Shown here: positions 18,580 through 28,459 of the stretch, piece by piece
How the letters are laid out: each line of letters starts with the position of its first letter
Numbering within the stretch: position 1 is the first letter of the stretch
NCBI RefSeq assembly: GCF_002285285.1
Contig: NZ_NSJF01000001.1
Location: 186,001 to 250,000, forward strand
DNA: 64,000 nt
Source of the DNA: Vandammella animalimorsus
GTDB lineage: Bacteria > Pseudomonadota > Gammaproteobacteria > Burkholderiales > Burkholderiaceae_C
Reading direction: 5' to 3'
Position numbers and translations under genes: made by a program
Notes under the pieces: generated by a model
What the model saw: the letters and a program-made list of their open reading frames with translations, nothing else
Told to the model about the DNA's origin: nothing
Database searches by the model: none

Positions 18580-19163
18580 CGCTCAACGGCTTCGACCTGG
18601 TTTTTCTGATGCTGGCCTTCGTGTCCGTGGCCGTGGGCATCTGGCGCGGCTTCGTGTTCGAAAGCCTGGCCGTGCTCGGCTGGGGCCTGGGCGCGTTTGC
18701 AGCAATGCGCCTGGGGCCTGCGCTGGGCATGTGGCTGCCAGGCCAATCGCTGGGCATGCCGGCGCGGCGCGTGCTGGGCATGCTGGCGCTGTTCATTGCG
18801 GCAGTTTTTGGTTCGTCCGTCCTGGCCACCATGGCGCGGCGCTCGATCAAGGCCCTGGGCATGCGCGCGGCCGATCGCTTCGTCGGGGCGCTGTTTGGCG
18901 CATTGCGCATTGCGCTGGTCGGCGTGGTGCTGGCGGTGGCCGTACATGCCCTGCGCTGGCAAACGCAGCCGTGGTGGAGCGGCTCGGCCGTGGGGCCGGC
19001 GCTCGACGCCGCCCGGCTGGAGCTGGCCAGATTGCTGCCCGACTGGACCATTTTGCAAACCCCCGAGCCGTTGGAATTGCCTGCCGTGCCCATGCTGCCC
19101 GCTGGCACCGCGATGGAAGCCCTGGGCCGGCACCAGGGCAGCGCTGCTGGCAGCAGGCCCTGA
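18576..19163 (+). CDS. cvpA: CvpA family membrane protein
   Basis: Integral inner-membrane protein needed in E. coli for colicin V production and linked to envelope stress resistance. Four hydrophobic segments lie in the first 125 residues, with the family pattern MTLNGFDLVFLMLAFVSVAV and GIWRGFVFESLAVLGWGLGA at the N-terminus. The 195-residue length is normal. Directly upstream of purF, the conserved arrangement. Confidence 0.92.
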   Translation: MTLNGFDLVFLMLAFVSVAVGIWRGFVFESLAVLGWGLGAFAAMRLGPALGMWLPGQSLGMPARRVLGMLALFIAAVFGSSVLATMARRSIKALGMRAADRFVGALFGALRIALVGVVLAVAVHALRWQTQPWWSGSAVGPALDAARLELARLLPDWTILQTPEPLELPAVPMLPAGTAMEALGRHQGSAAGSRP

Positions 19164-19257
19164 TGGCTGGCGCATGGCATTGCCTATGGGCCGTGGGGCC
19201 GCAACGCTTGCTTTCGTCTCCCTCCTTGAATCCGACTACTAGATAGGACTTACTGCC

Positions 19258-20778
<1,521 letters not shown>

Positions 20779-20810
20779 TCACCGCCCAGACCGCTAAAGC
20801 GGCCCCTGCG

Positions 20811-20848
20811 CAAACAAAAAACCGCGCCATGGCGCGGTTTTTTGTTTG
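20811..20848. terminator. Bidirectional rho-independent terminator after purF
   Basis: An 18-bp perfect inverted repeat with an AT centre: CAAACAAAAAACCGCGCC at 20811-20828 and its complement at 20831-20848. The GC core is flanked by A and T runs on both sides. It serves purF (plus) and the convergent gene at 20890-21225 (minus). Confidence 0.92.
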
Positions 20849-20889
20849 TCTGCGGGGCAAAGGCCTTGCCAGGCCCAAGGCTCAAAAGC

Positions 20890-21225
20890 TCAAAGCTGCG
20901 CCAGGTGCAGGATTTCCTGCCCCATCAGCAGGCACTGGCCACCTTGGGTGTAGTAGCTCAGGCGCATGCGGTACTCGCCCTTGTAGACAAAGCCCATCAC
21001 TTCCAGCACCTCAAAACGCTGCTTGCGGTTGGCGGGGTTGGCGCGCGCGGGCAGGGCCTTGACGCTGCTGGCATCCACCTCGGCGCGGTCGTCGCCGTCG
21101 CTGTGAAACGCCAGCAGCTTGCGCGCCTGCGCCACGGCCTCGTCCTTGCAGGCAGGGGCCTGCTCGGTCGCCAGCGCAGAGCTGGCCAGCGCGGCCACAA
21201 AAAGGCGGGAAATGGTGTGTTTCAT
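20890..21225 (-). CDS. Small exported hypothetical protein
   Basis: The 111-residue protein begins with a probable signal peptide (MKHTISRLFVAALASSALAT), with cleavage near residue 20-25 and no lipobox. The mature part is about 88 residues. It has two cysteines (one near residue 26, one near residue 97) that could form a disulfide in the periplasm, and ends RMRLSYYTQGGQCLLMGQEI. GGGAGG-like sequence precedes the ATG. I do not recognise the family. Confidence 0.7.
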   Translation of the reverse strand: MKHTISRLFVAALASSALATEQAPACKDEAVAQARKLLAFHSDGDDRAEVDASSVKALPARANPANRKQRFEVLEVMGFVYKGEYRMRLSYYTQGGQCLLMGQEILHLAQL

Positions 21226-21246
21226 GGGTTGCTCCTCCCAATGGGC

Positions 21247-21459
21247 TCATTCGTCCACGGCCAGCATCACGTTCGAGGCCTTGATGACGCCAAAGGCCTG
21301 CGCGCCTTCCTTCAGGCCCAGTGCCTCGGCCGAGTGCGTGGTGATGGTCGAGACGACTTGCAGGCCGGGGGCCAGCTCCAGCGTGACCTCGGTGGTGACG
21401 GGGCCTTTGTGGATGGCCACGACCTTGCCGGGCAACACATTGCGAGCGCTGATTTTCAT
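21247..21459 (-). CDS. Molbindin (single Mop/TOBE domain)
   Basis: The 70-residue protein is one Mop domain: MKISARNVLPGKVVAIHKGP, then VTTEVTLELAPG and a final ASNVMLAVDE. Such proteins oligomerise and bind molybdate or related oxyanions in the cytoplasm as a storage or buffering device. The ATG at 21459 has AGAGGA upstream. No molybdate transporter is adjacent; it lies between a small exported protein and queC. Confidence 0.88.
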   Translation of the reverse strand: MKISARNVLPGKVVAIHKGPVTTEVTLELAPGLQVVSTITTHSAEALGLKEGAQAFGVIKASNVMLAVDE

Positions 21460-21544
21460 GGTGATGTCCTCTGTAGGGGGTGCTGCAAAAGCGGCCATTG
21501 TGCCAGGGCCTTGCCCCCGTCTGGGCAGCAGGACTTTTTTCCGC

Positions 21545-22324
21545 TCAGCAAGAGGGGGCGTGCTGCGCCGCCAGCCACTGCGCATGGCCGCGGGCGCGCA
21601 GCTGGCAGGCCGGGCAGTGACCGCAGCCATAGCCCCAGCTGTGCAATGTCTGGCGCTGGCCCAGGTAGCAGGTGTGGGAATGCAGCCGGATCAGCTCGAC
21701 CAGCGCATTGCCGCCCAGTGCATGTGCCAGGGCCCAGGTCTGGGCCTTGTCGCGCCACATCAGCGGCGTGGCCAGGTTCAAAGGCCGGTCAATGCCCAGG
21801 CTGAGCGCCACCTGCAAGGCCTTGAGGGTGTTGTCGCGGCAATCGGGGTAGCCGGAGTAGTCGGTCTCGGAGACGCCGCACACCAGTACCTGCAGGTCGC
21901 GCCGGTAGGCCAGGGCGGCGGCCAGCGTCAGAAAGAGCAGATTGCGCCCGGGCACGAAGGTGTTGGGCAAGCCATCGGCCTGCATGGCGATGGCCACGTC
22001 CTCGGTCATGGCGCTGCTGCCCAGCTGCGCCAGCGCATCGACTTGCAGCAGGTGGTCGGGGCCGAGCGCGGTGCGCCAGTCTGGGCGCAGTGCGGCCATG
22101 CCATCGCGCAGCCGCTGGCGGCAGTCGAGCTCGACGCGGTGGCGCTGGCCGTAATCGAAGCCCAGGGTCTCGACATGGGCAAAACGCGCCAGCGCCCAGG
22201 CCAGGGTGGTGGCCGAATCCTGCCCGCCCGAGAGCAGCACCAGCGCGCGGCGCTGGGCCTTGAGCACGCGATTGCAGGAGGCTGCGCTGGAGTCAGCGGG
22301 GGCCGGGCACAAGGCGCCCGTCAT
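21545..22324 (-). CDS. queC: 7-cyano-7-deazaguanine synthase
   Basis: ATP-dependent enzyme that makes preQ0, the nitrile precursor of queuosine. The PP-loop motif SGGQDS is at 32-37. The zinc site is formed by C219, C234, C237 and C240 (CxxC spacing at GCGHCPAC). A slightly longer N-terminus than usual (about 25 extra residues) precedes the first strand. The ATG overlaps the stop of the upstream transporter gene (ATGA), so the two are coupled and share its riboswitch-bearing leader. Confidence 0.95.
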   Translation of the reverse strand: MTGALCPAPADSSAASCNRVLKAQRRALVLLSGGQDSATTLAWALARFAHVETLGFDYGQRHRVELDCRQRLRDGMAALRPDWRTALGPDHLLQVDALAQLGSSAMTEDVAIAMQADGLPNTFVPGRNLLFLTLAAALAYRRDLQVLVCGVSETDYSGYPDCRDNTLKALQVALSLGIDRPLNLATPLMWRDKAQTWALAHALGGNALVELIRLHSHTCYLGQRQTLHSWGYGCGHCPACQLRARGHAQWLAAQHAPSC

Positions 22325-23019
22325 GGCGCAGCGCTGCGGCAGGCGGTGCTGGCGCAGGCCGGAGCAGCGGGCGCGGGCGTCTTGATGCGCCGCACGATGG
22401 CCGCCAGCATCAGCCCGTAGGCGGGCACGAACAGCGCCAGGCTCACCAGCAGCTTGATGACGTAATCCACCAGCGCAATCTCGCCCCAGTGCGCGGCCAT
22501 GAAGGGGTCGCTGCTGCGCCAGAACGCGATGGAGAAGAAGGCGGCCGTATCCAGCGCCTGGCCGAGGATGGAGGAAGCCGTGGGTGCCAGCCACCAGGCC
22601 TTGTAGCTGCGGCGCATGCGGTCAAACACCTGGATGTCCAGCAACTGCCCCAGTACGTAGGCGGCAAAGCTGGCCAAGGCGATGCGGAATACGAAGCCGT
22701 TGAACTCGCCCAATGCCGCCAGACCATTGAAGCGCCCTTCGTGGAACAGCACCGAGACCACGTAGGAGGCCAGCAGCGCCGGCAGCATGACGCGGGCAAT
22801 GACGCGCCGCGCCGGCTGCTTGCCGATCAGGCGCACGGTCAGGTCGGTGGCCAGGAAGATGAACGGGAAGCTGAAGGCCCCCCAGGTGCTGTGAAAGCCC
22901 AGCAGATCAATGGGCAGCTGCACCAGATAGTTGCTGGCGATGATGATGGCAATGTGCAGCGCCACCAGCAGGGCCAGCGCTTTGGATACCCGTGGCGACG
23001 GGTCGGCAAACGCGGTCAT
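22321..23019 (-). CDS. yhhQ: Queuosine precursor transporter (YhhQ/QPTR family)
   Basis: Inner-membrane carrier for queuosine precursors (preQ0/preQ1) of the ECF-like vitamin transporter class. The 232-residue product has about six hydrophobic segments. The family signature is visible as [20 protein letters not shown] and [17 protein letters not shown]. The start at 23019 was chosen because AAGGA lies 5 nt upstream and the reading further upstream would cross the riboswitch. Coupled to queC by an ATGA overlap. Confidence 0.92.
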   Translation of the reverse strand: MTAFADPSPRVSKALALLVALHIAIIIASNYLVQLPIDLLGFHSTWGAFSFPFIFLATDLTVRLIGKQPARRVIARVMLPALLASYVVSVLFHEGRFNGLAALGEFNGFVFRIALASFAAYVLGQLLDIQVFDRMRRSYKAWWLAPTASSILGQALDTAAFFSIAFWRSSDPFMAAHWGEIALVDYVIKLLVSLALFVPAYGLMLAAIVRRIKTPAPAAPACASTACRSAAP

Positions 23020-23024
23020 GGCAA

Positions 23025-23057
23025 TCCTTTTTGATGAATGGGGTGAGGGAACCCATT
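23025..23057 (-). promoter_or_regulatory. Candidate preQ1-I riboswitch controlling yhhQ-queC
   Basis: On the minus strand AATGGG and CCCATT form stem P1 around the loop UUCCCUCAC. This is followed by an A-rich tail (CAUCAAAAA) ending in GGA. The GGUUC...CACCC pattern and A-rich tail match the preQ1-I aptamer; the C before CCCATT would be the ligand-pairing cytosine. Loop UCC can pair with GGA, making the H-type pseudoknot. That GGA is the Shine-Dalgarno of yhhQ, 5 nt before its ATG, so ligand should block translation. Confidence 0.8.
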
Positions 23058-23139
23058 GCGATGAAAAACCAGACGGGCACATGCGCCGCGCCTGGGCAAC
23101 CGGCGATTGTAGCTGCTGGTGACAGTCTTTTTCGAGGCT

Positions 23140-23901
23140 TCAGGCCAGCTCTTCCGGGCTGCGCCACTGCACCGCCTGGCCGCTGGTCAGCAGGCCGACG
23201 CGGTTGGCCATGATGCGCGCTTCCTGTTTGTTGTGCGTGACCAGGATGGCTGTGTGCTGGCCCTGGCGCAGGATGTCGCGCACTTCGTGCGCCAGGTGTT
23301 CGCGCAGCTCGGTGTCGAGGTTGGAGAACGGCTCGTCGAGCAGCAGCAACGCTGGCGAGGGCGCCAGCGCCCGTGCCAGCGCCACGCGTTGCTGCTGGCC
23401 GCCGGAGAGCTCATGCGGCCAGGCCTTGGCCGCCTGGGGCAGGCCCACCAGTTCGAGCATCTCGGCCACGCGCGCCTGGCGCTGGACGCGACCCAGCGTG
23501 CGCAGCCCGAAGGCGATGTTGTGAAACACGTTCAGGTGCGGGAACAGCGCGTAGTCCTGAAACATCATGCCCACTTGGCGCTGTTCGGGCGGCACGCTCT
23601 GGGCGGGGGAGGACAGCAGCTTGCCACCCAGATGTATGCTGCCTTCGCGCAGCGGCTCGAAGCCGGCGATGGCGCGCAGGATGGTGGATTTGCCGCAGCC
23701 GGAGGCGCCGATCAGGCAGGCGGTCTGGCCGCGCGGCAGCTGCAGCGAGAAGTCGCGCACGATCTCGCGCAGGCCCTGGGGCGTGTCATAGCCCAGGCGC
23801 AGCCGGTCAATGCCAAGAAAGGCGGCTTCCGGGCCGGTCTGCGGTGTGGCTTGCGTGGCGGGGAGCATCGTTTGCGACATAGGTGGCATAGGGCAATTCA
23901 T
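23140..23901 (-). CDS. fbpC: Ferric iron ABC transporter ATPase, short form
   Basis: ATP-hydrolysing subunit of an FbpABC-type Fe3+ importer. Walker A GASGCGKST is at 65-73, the signature LSGGQQQR near 167 and Walker B LLLLDEPF near 187, so it should be active. At 253 residues it lacks the C-terminal regulatory OB/TOBE domain of typical FbpC/AfuC (about 350). The ATG overlaps the permease stop (ATGA). A polyamine or thiamine transporter ATPase is possible by sequence alone, but the partner binding protein is FbpA-like. Confidence 0.88.
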   Translation of the reverse strand: MNCPMPPMSQTMLPATQATPQTGPEAAFLGIDRLRLGYDTPQGLREIVRDFSLQLPRGQTACLIGASGCGKSTILRAIAGFEPLREGSIHLGGKLLSSPAQSVPPEQRQVGMMFQDYALFPHLNVFHNIAFGLRTLGRVQRQARVAEMLELVGLPQAAKAWPHELSGGQQQRVALARALAPSPALLLLDEPFSNLDTELREHLAHEVRDILRQGQHTAILVTHNKQEARIMANRVGLLTSGQAVQWRSPEELA

Positions 23902-25643
23902 GCGATGGCCTGGCGCTGCGCGGCTACGGGCTGGGACGGCTTGGGCGCCTGTGGCCGCCCCGACGGGCCGTTGCCGCCCACGGCCAGCTGGGTGCGCGCC
24001 AGCACGATCACCGGCAACAGGCCGGCCAACACAATGGCCAGGGCGGCGATGGCGCCTTCTTCATAGGTGCCGCGCGCAGCCTCGGCATACAGCCGTGTGG
24101 CCAAGGTTTCGAAGTTCAGCGGGCGCAGCAGCAGCGTAGCGGGCAGCTCTTTCATGGTATCGACGAATACCAGCAGCGCGGCTGCGGCCAGCGCCGGGCG
24201 CAGCAGCGGCAGGTGCACGCGCCAGAGCGTGGCGGCGCTGCCGTGGCCCAGCAGGCGTGCGGCCTGCTCCAGCGAGGGCGGGATGCGCGCCAGTCCGGCC
24301 TCGATGCCGCCAATGGCAATGGCCATGAAGCGCAGCACATAGGCCATGACCAGCGCTGCGCTGCTGGCCATCAGCCACAGGCCCGGCTCGCGCAGCAGTG
24401 CAGAGATGCCCCGATCCATCAGCGCCAGCGGGCTGAGCAGACCGATGGCCAGGATGGTGCCCGGAATGGCATAGCCCAGGTGGCCGATGCGGGCGCAGGC
24501 CATGGCCCAGCGGCTGCGCTGCCCGTCGATGGCCAGGCGCGCCTGCCAGGCCAGCAGCAGGCCGCACAGCAGCGCGATGCCGGTGGCCGCCAGCGCCAGC
24601 GCCACGGTGTTGCGCAGGCTCGTCCACAGCGCTGGGGAGATGCTGTGCGCCTCGTGCAGGCGCTCGGCAGCGGCGCCGGCCAGGTAGGCGGCGGGCACGA
24701 CAAAACCCAGCAGCACGGGCAGTGCGCCCAGCAGCAGCGCCAGCCAGGCGCGGCCGCCGTGCAATTGGCGCGGCTGCGCCGGGCGCAGGCGCTGGGCGGT
24801 GGCAAAGCGCTGGCGCTGGCGGCCGCGCCGCTCCAGCAGGATCAGGGCCACGACCAGCAGCAGCATCAGCAGCGCCAGCTGCGCTGCGCCGCCCAGGTCG
24901 GAGCGCGTCACCCAGGTGTTGTAGGTGGCCACGGTCATGGTGCGCACGCCGAGGAACTCGGAGGCGCCGATGTCGTTGAGCGTCTCCAGCAGCGCCAGCG
25001 CCACGCCGGTGGCGATGCCCGGGCGCGCCATGGGCAGGGCCACGCGCCAGAACGCGCCGGCGGCCGAGCAGCCCAAGGTGCGCGCCGCCTCCAGCAGGCT
25101 GGCGCTCTGGCTCATGAACATGAAGCGCGTGCTCAGGTACACATAGGGGTAGAGCACCAGCGACAGCAGCGCGATGGCGCCGGGCAGCGAGCGCACATCG
25201 GGCAGGCGAAACTCGCGCGGGCTGCTGTAGCCCAGCAGTTCGCGCACCCAGCCTTGCAGCGGGCCGATGGGGTGCAGCACGTCCAGGTAGGCGTAGGCGA
25301 TCACGTAGCTGGGGATGGCCATGGGCAGCAGCAGCGCCCAGACCAGCAGGCCACGGCCGGGGAAGCGGTAGGCCGTCACCAGCCAGGCCGCGCCCGTGCC
25401 GATGGCCGTGACCAGCAGCCCCACGCCCAGCAGCAGCAGCAGCGTGTTGCGCGCCGCCACGGGCAGCACGTGCCGGGCCAGGTGCGACCAATGGTCCCAT
25501 TGCGCATGCTGGGCATGCCACAGCAGCGCGGCGATGGGCGCCAGCGCCAACAGCGCCAGCAGGGTGCAGGCCAGGCCGGCGGGCCAGCCCAGGCGGTGCG
25601 GGGCGCGCAGCGGCGCGGAAAGGGGCAGGGCGGTGTCGGACAA
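23898..25643 (-). CDS. fbpB: Ferric iron ABC transporter permease (fused two-domain)
   Basis: The 581-residue inner-membrane protein contains two fused permease halves, each with about six hydrophobic segments. The EAA-type loops are EAARTLGCSAAGAFWRVALP (about 185-204) and EQAARLLGHGSAATLWRVHL (about 470-490). There is no ATG near the N-terminus: an in-frame TGA lies three codons before a TTG, so the TTG at 25643 is the best start. It sits between fbpA and fbpC. Confidence 0.9.
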   Translation of the reverse strand: MSDTALPLSAPLRAPHRLGWPAGLACTLLALLALAPIAALLWHAQHAQWDHWSHLARHVLPVAARNTLLLLLGVGLLVTAIGTGAAWLVTAYRFPGRGLLVWALLLPMAIPSYVIAYAYLDVLHPIGPLQGWVRELLGYSSPREFRLPDVRSLPGAIALLSLVLYPYVYLSTRFMFMSQSASLLEAARTLGCSAAGAFWRVALPMARPGIATGVALALLETLNDIGASEFLGVRTMTVATYNTWVTRSDLGGAAQLALLMLLLVVALILLERRGRQRQRFATAQRLRPAQPRQLHGGRAWLALLLGALPVLLGFVVPAAYLAGAAAERLHEAHSISPALWTSLRNTVALALAATGIALLCGLLLAWQARLAIDGQRSRWAMACARIGHLGYAIPGTILAIGLLSPLALMDRGISALLREPGLWLMASSAALVMAYVLRFMAIAIGGIEAGLARIPPSLEQAARLLGHGSAATLWRVHLPLLRPALAAAALLVFVDTMKELPATLLLRPLNFETLATRLYAEAARGTYEEGAIAALAIVLAGLLPVIVLARTQLAVGGNGPSGRPQAPKPSQPVAAQRQAIA

Positions 25644-25704
25644 GGCGGGTCAAAGGCCCCAGGGGCCGAAGAAAAGCAGCCGGCGGTGGTGCTGCGCGTC
25701 AATG

Positions 25705-25732
25705 GCAAAACGCCGCCCAGTGCTGGGCGGCG
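25705..25732 (-). terminator. Intra-operon terminator/attenuator between fbpA and fbpB
   Basis: Perfect 10-bp inverted repeat CGCCGCCCAG/CTGGGCGGCG with a 2-nt loop. On the minus strand it is followed by TTTTG. It lies about 75 nt after the fbpA stop. Partial termination here would give more binding protein than membrane subunits, as in many ABC importers. Confidence 0.7.
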
Positions 25733-25805
25733 GCGAGGAGGGGCAGCTGCGCTGGCCCGCCATGGACGGCGGGGCGCAGCTGGCAGGCAAGATCTGCGAT
25801 TGCGA

Positions 25806-26846
25806 TCAGTTGTCGAAGCCGACCTTGTCCACCAGTTCGCTGGCGAGCTTGCGGTGCTTGGCCACTTCCGTCAGCTGCAGGGTGTCTGCCTTGAGCGGGC
25901 CGAAGGATTCGGTCACCGGATCGAGCTTGACGCCTTCGCGGATCGGGTACTCGTAGTTGGCGTTGGCGTAGAGCTCTTGGGCCGGCACGGACACCAGGTA
26001 CTCCAGCAGCTTGACGGCGTTGTCCTTGTTGGGGGCATTCTTGGCCACGGCGCCGCCGGAGATATTCACGTGCGTGCCGCCGTCCTTGCCGAAGGTCGGG
26101 CGCACCACTTTGATGGCCTGGCCCCACTTGTAGTCGTCGCTCTCGGGCTTGGCATTCTTCATGCGGCCCACGTAGTAGTTGTTGGCGATGCCGATGTCGC
26201 AGATGCCGCCCAGGATGTCGCGCGCCACGTTGCGGTCGCCGCCGGTGGCCTTGCGCGCCAGGTTGGCCTTGACGCCCTTGAGCCACTGCTCGGTGGCCTC
26301 GGCGCCGTTGTGCGCGATCATGGCCGAGATCAGCGCCGTGTTGTAGGGGTGCTGGCCGGCGCGGATGCAGACCTTGCCCTTCCACTTCGGGTCGGCCAGG
26401 TCTTCATAGGTGAAGCTGGACAGATCCAGATCCTTGTCCACGTACAGCACGCGGTCGCGCAGCGACAGCGCAAACCACTCGCCATTGGCGCCGCGCAGGT
26501 GTGCAGGCAGCGTGCTGGTCAGCGCCTCGGACTGGATCGGCTGTGTGACGCCGGCATTGACCAGATCCAGTAGGTTGCCGATGTCCACCACCATGAACAC
26601 GTCCGCAGGCGATTGCGCGCCCTCGGCCTTGGCGCGCTCGAGCAGGCCATCCTTGACGAACACCGTATTGACCTTGGTGCCGCTGTCTTTCTCGAAGGCC
26701 TTGAGCAGCGGCTCGATCAGCGCCGGCTCGCGCGTGGTGTAGAGGTTGACCTCGCCAGCGGCCAGGGCAGCGGGCGAGAAAGCGCCTGCGCCCAGGGCGA
26801 GCAGGGCGGCGCACAGGGTGTTGCGCTTGAAGTTGCGAGCGGACAT
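25806..26846 (-). CDS. fbpA: Periplasmic ferric-binding protein
   Basis: Fe3+-binding component of the ABC importer. The 346-residue precursor has a signal peptide ending AALA near residue 29. The paired tyrosines Y224-Y225 (ANNYYVG) are the iron ligands of the FbpA/FutA family, and FVKDGLLERAKAEG near 63-76 is also typical. GGAGG lies 8 nt before the ATG. A Fur-box-like site is upstream. Confidence 0.92.
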   Translation of the reverse strand: MSARNFKRNTLCAALLALGAGAFSPAALAAGEVNLYTTREPALIEPLLKAFEKDSGTKVNTVFVKDGLLERAKAEGAQSPADVFMVVDIGNLLDLVNAGVTQPIQSEALTSTLPAHLRGANGEWFALSLRDRVLYVDKDLDLSSFTYEDLADPKWKGKVCIRAGQHPYNTALISAMIAHNGAEATEQWLKGVKANLARKATGGDRNVARDILGGICDIGIANNYYVGRMKNAKPESDDYKWGQAIKVVRPTFGKDGGTHVNISGGAVAKNAPNKDNAVKLLEYLVSVPAQELYANANYEYPIREGVKLDPVTESFGPLKADTLQLTEVAKHRKLASELVDKVGFDN

Positions 26847-26911
26847 GGGAAAACCTCCGTCTTGGGGTGGGATGAAATACAGCAAAGCCGCCATTGTAGG
26901 CCGGGGCTGCG

Positions 26912-26936
26912 TGTGAGAATCAAAATCAATCATCAC
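26912..26936 (-). promoter_or_regulatory. Fur-box-like operator upstream of fbpA
   Basis: On the minus strand the tract reads TGATGATTGATTTTGATTCT with flanking bases. It contains three GATT-type units and partial symmetry resembling the consensus GATAATGATAATCATTATC. The region is AT-rich against its surroundings and lies 65-90 bp from the fbpA ATG, where iron repression would be expected. The match is imperfect. Confidence 0.5.
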
Positions 26937-27010
26937 AGACAGAATGGTAAAGGCCTGGCCCAGCGCCGGGCCGGGCTGGGCCGGGTTGGCGCTGGGCAAT
27001 AATCGGCGCG

Positions 27011-28459
27011 ATGGACCCCCTACTGGATCACGACGAAGACGGCGGCAGCTTCGAGGCGTATTTCCGCGCCCCGGCGCTGGCCGCTGAAGCGCCCCTGGCC
27101 TGGGCGCTGGGGCAGCGGCTGGAACTGCTGGATGCGCTGCGCAGCCTGTTTTCCGGGCCGCGCCACGTGGTGCAGCTGCGCCTGTGGTGCTTTCTGGAAC
27201 TGGCCAGCACGCCCAAGGGGCGTGTGGCGCGCGATGATCTGAACCTGCTGTTTCACGCCCTGCAGCCGCAGGCGCTGGAGAACGTGCTCAAGCGCCTGCG
27301 CGAGGCCGGCTTGCTGGTGTGGGATGCCACCCAGCAGGACTACGCCCTGTCCGATCTGGCGCGGCAGGTGCACAGCCTGCTGGCGCCGCTGACGCAGACC
27401 GCCGGCGAGGACGATGACCTGGCCGGCCTGCTGGCCCAGGTCGCTGGCGCGCAGGCCCTGGGCCTGGCCGATGCCACGCAGCTCAAGCACCTGCATGCCC
27501 AGTTGGCGCGCTTGCACGATGAGTTTGCCGATGCCATTGCCAGCGGCTCCGAGGCGCGGCTGCGCCAGGCCCAGCCGCGCTTTGCGCGCGCGCTGGCCCT
27601 GGTCGAGCGCGCCGGGCAGGCGCTGACGGCGCTGATCCGCAGCGACAGCGGCGATGTGCGGCTTGAGCGCGAGGCGCGCGCGCTGGGCTATGCCCAGGCG
27701 CGGCTGCTGTCCATGGCCAGCCAGTTCAACCGCGCCATGCAGCAGGCCGACCGCCAGCGCGTCACGCTGGGCAGCACCGGCGTGACCAACTCCGACGTGC
27801 GCGACTGGTTGCGCGAGCAGGCCGCCCTTCCTGAGCTGCTGTGCGGCGCGCTGGCCGTGGGGGTGCAGCCCTGGCTGCTCAGCCAGCACGATTTGCTGGA
27901 CGTGGCCGAGGCCGAATTCGAGCGCGACCGGCCCGACCCGCAGCGCAGCAGCGCCTTGCCGCCGCCGGCCGATGCCGCAGGCGGCACGCTGGACGTGCCC
28001 AGCCTGCCCGAGGAGCTGCATGGCCTGATCGAGCTGCTGGCGCAGTGGCAGGCGTCGGCCCAGCAGGCCGGGCCGGCCGAGGCGCAGCCAGATACCCAGC
28101 CCGATGGCCCAGCCGCCGCGCCGCCGCGCCCGCTGCATGAGGCCGTGCTGGGCGGGCGTTTCGCCCAGGCTGCCTACCGCATGCAATTGCTGCCGCTGCT
28201 GGGCGATGCCCAGGCGCAAACCCTCAAGGGCCAGACTGGTGAGCTGGCGCGCTCAGGCTGGCGCGCTTCGCTCTCGCCGCGCGTGCTGCCGGTGCAGCAC
28301 CACGCCGTGCAGGCCATGAGCGAAGGCTGCCTGCACCCTGAACAATCCCAGCCGCCGCCCTGGCCGGCCATGGCGTTGCCAACTGCCCAGGCCGCCCAGG
28401 CTGTGGCCGCCGGCCCGCGCCGTGGCCGCCCCCCGCGAAAAAATTCTTCCAAACCATGA
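27011..28459 (+). CDS. MukF/MksF-like kleisin subunit of a condensin operon
   Basis: The 482-residue, Leu/Ala-rich, mostly helical protein carries a winged-helix region at about 55-115 (HVVQLRLWCFLELAS through LKRLREAGLLVWD). A central helical part (about 150-270) resembles the MukF/MksF neck. Residues 300-400 are an acidic/proline-rich linker and the end is very basic (RRGRPPRK). It opens an operon with a KITE-like and an SMC gene, which supports the kleisin role. An AATAAT box 7 nt before the ATG suggests a leaderless mRNA. Its stop overlaps the next ATG. Confidence 0.75.
   Translation: MDPLLDHDEDGGSFEAYFRAPALAAEAPLAWALGQRLELLDALRSLFSGPRHVVQLRLWCFLELASTPKGRVARDDLNLLFHALQPQALENVLKRLREAGLLVWDATQQDYALSDLARQVHSLLAPLTQTAGEDDDLAGLLAQVAGAQALGLADATQLKHLHAQLARLHDEFADAIASGSEARLRQAQPRFARALALVERAGQALTALIRSDSGDVRLEREARALGYAQARLLSMASQFNRAMQQADRQRVTLGSTGVTNSDVRDWLREQAALPELLCGALAVGVQPWLLSQHDLLDVAEAEFERDRPDPQRSSALPPPADAAGGTLDVPSLPEELHGLIELLAQWQASAQQAGPAEAQPDTQPDGPAAAPPRPLHEAVLGGRFAQAAYRMQLLPLLGDAQAQTLKGQTGELARSGWRASLSPRVLPVQHHAVQAMSEGCLHPEQSQPPPWPAMALPTAQAAQAVAAGPRRGRPPRKNSSKP

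Noticed and set aside
23020-23082. Longer yhhQ reading starting at 23082
   Set aside because: The extra 21 residues would be translated from the riboswitch candidate, and the Shine-Dalgarno lies before the ATG at 23019.
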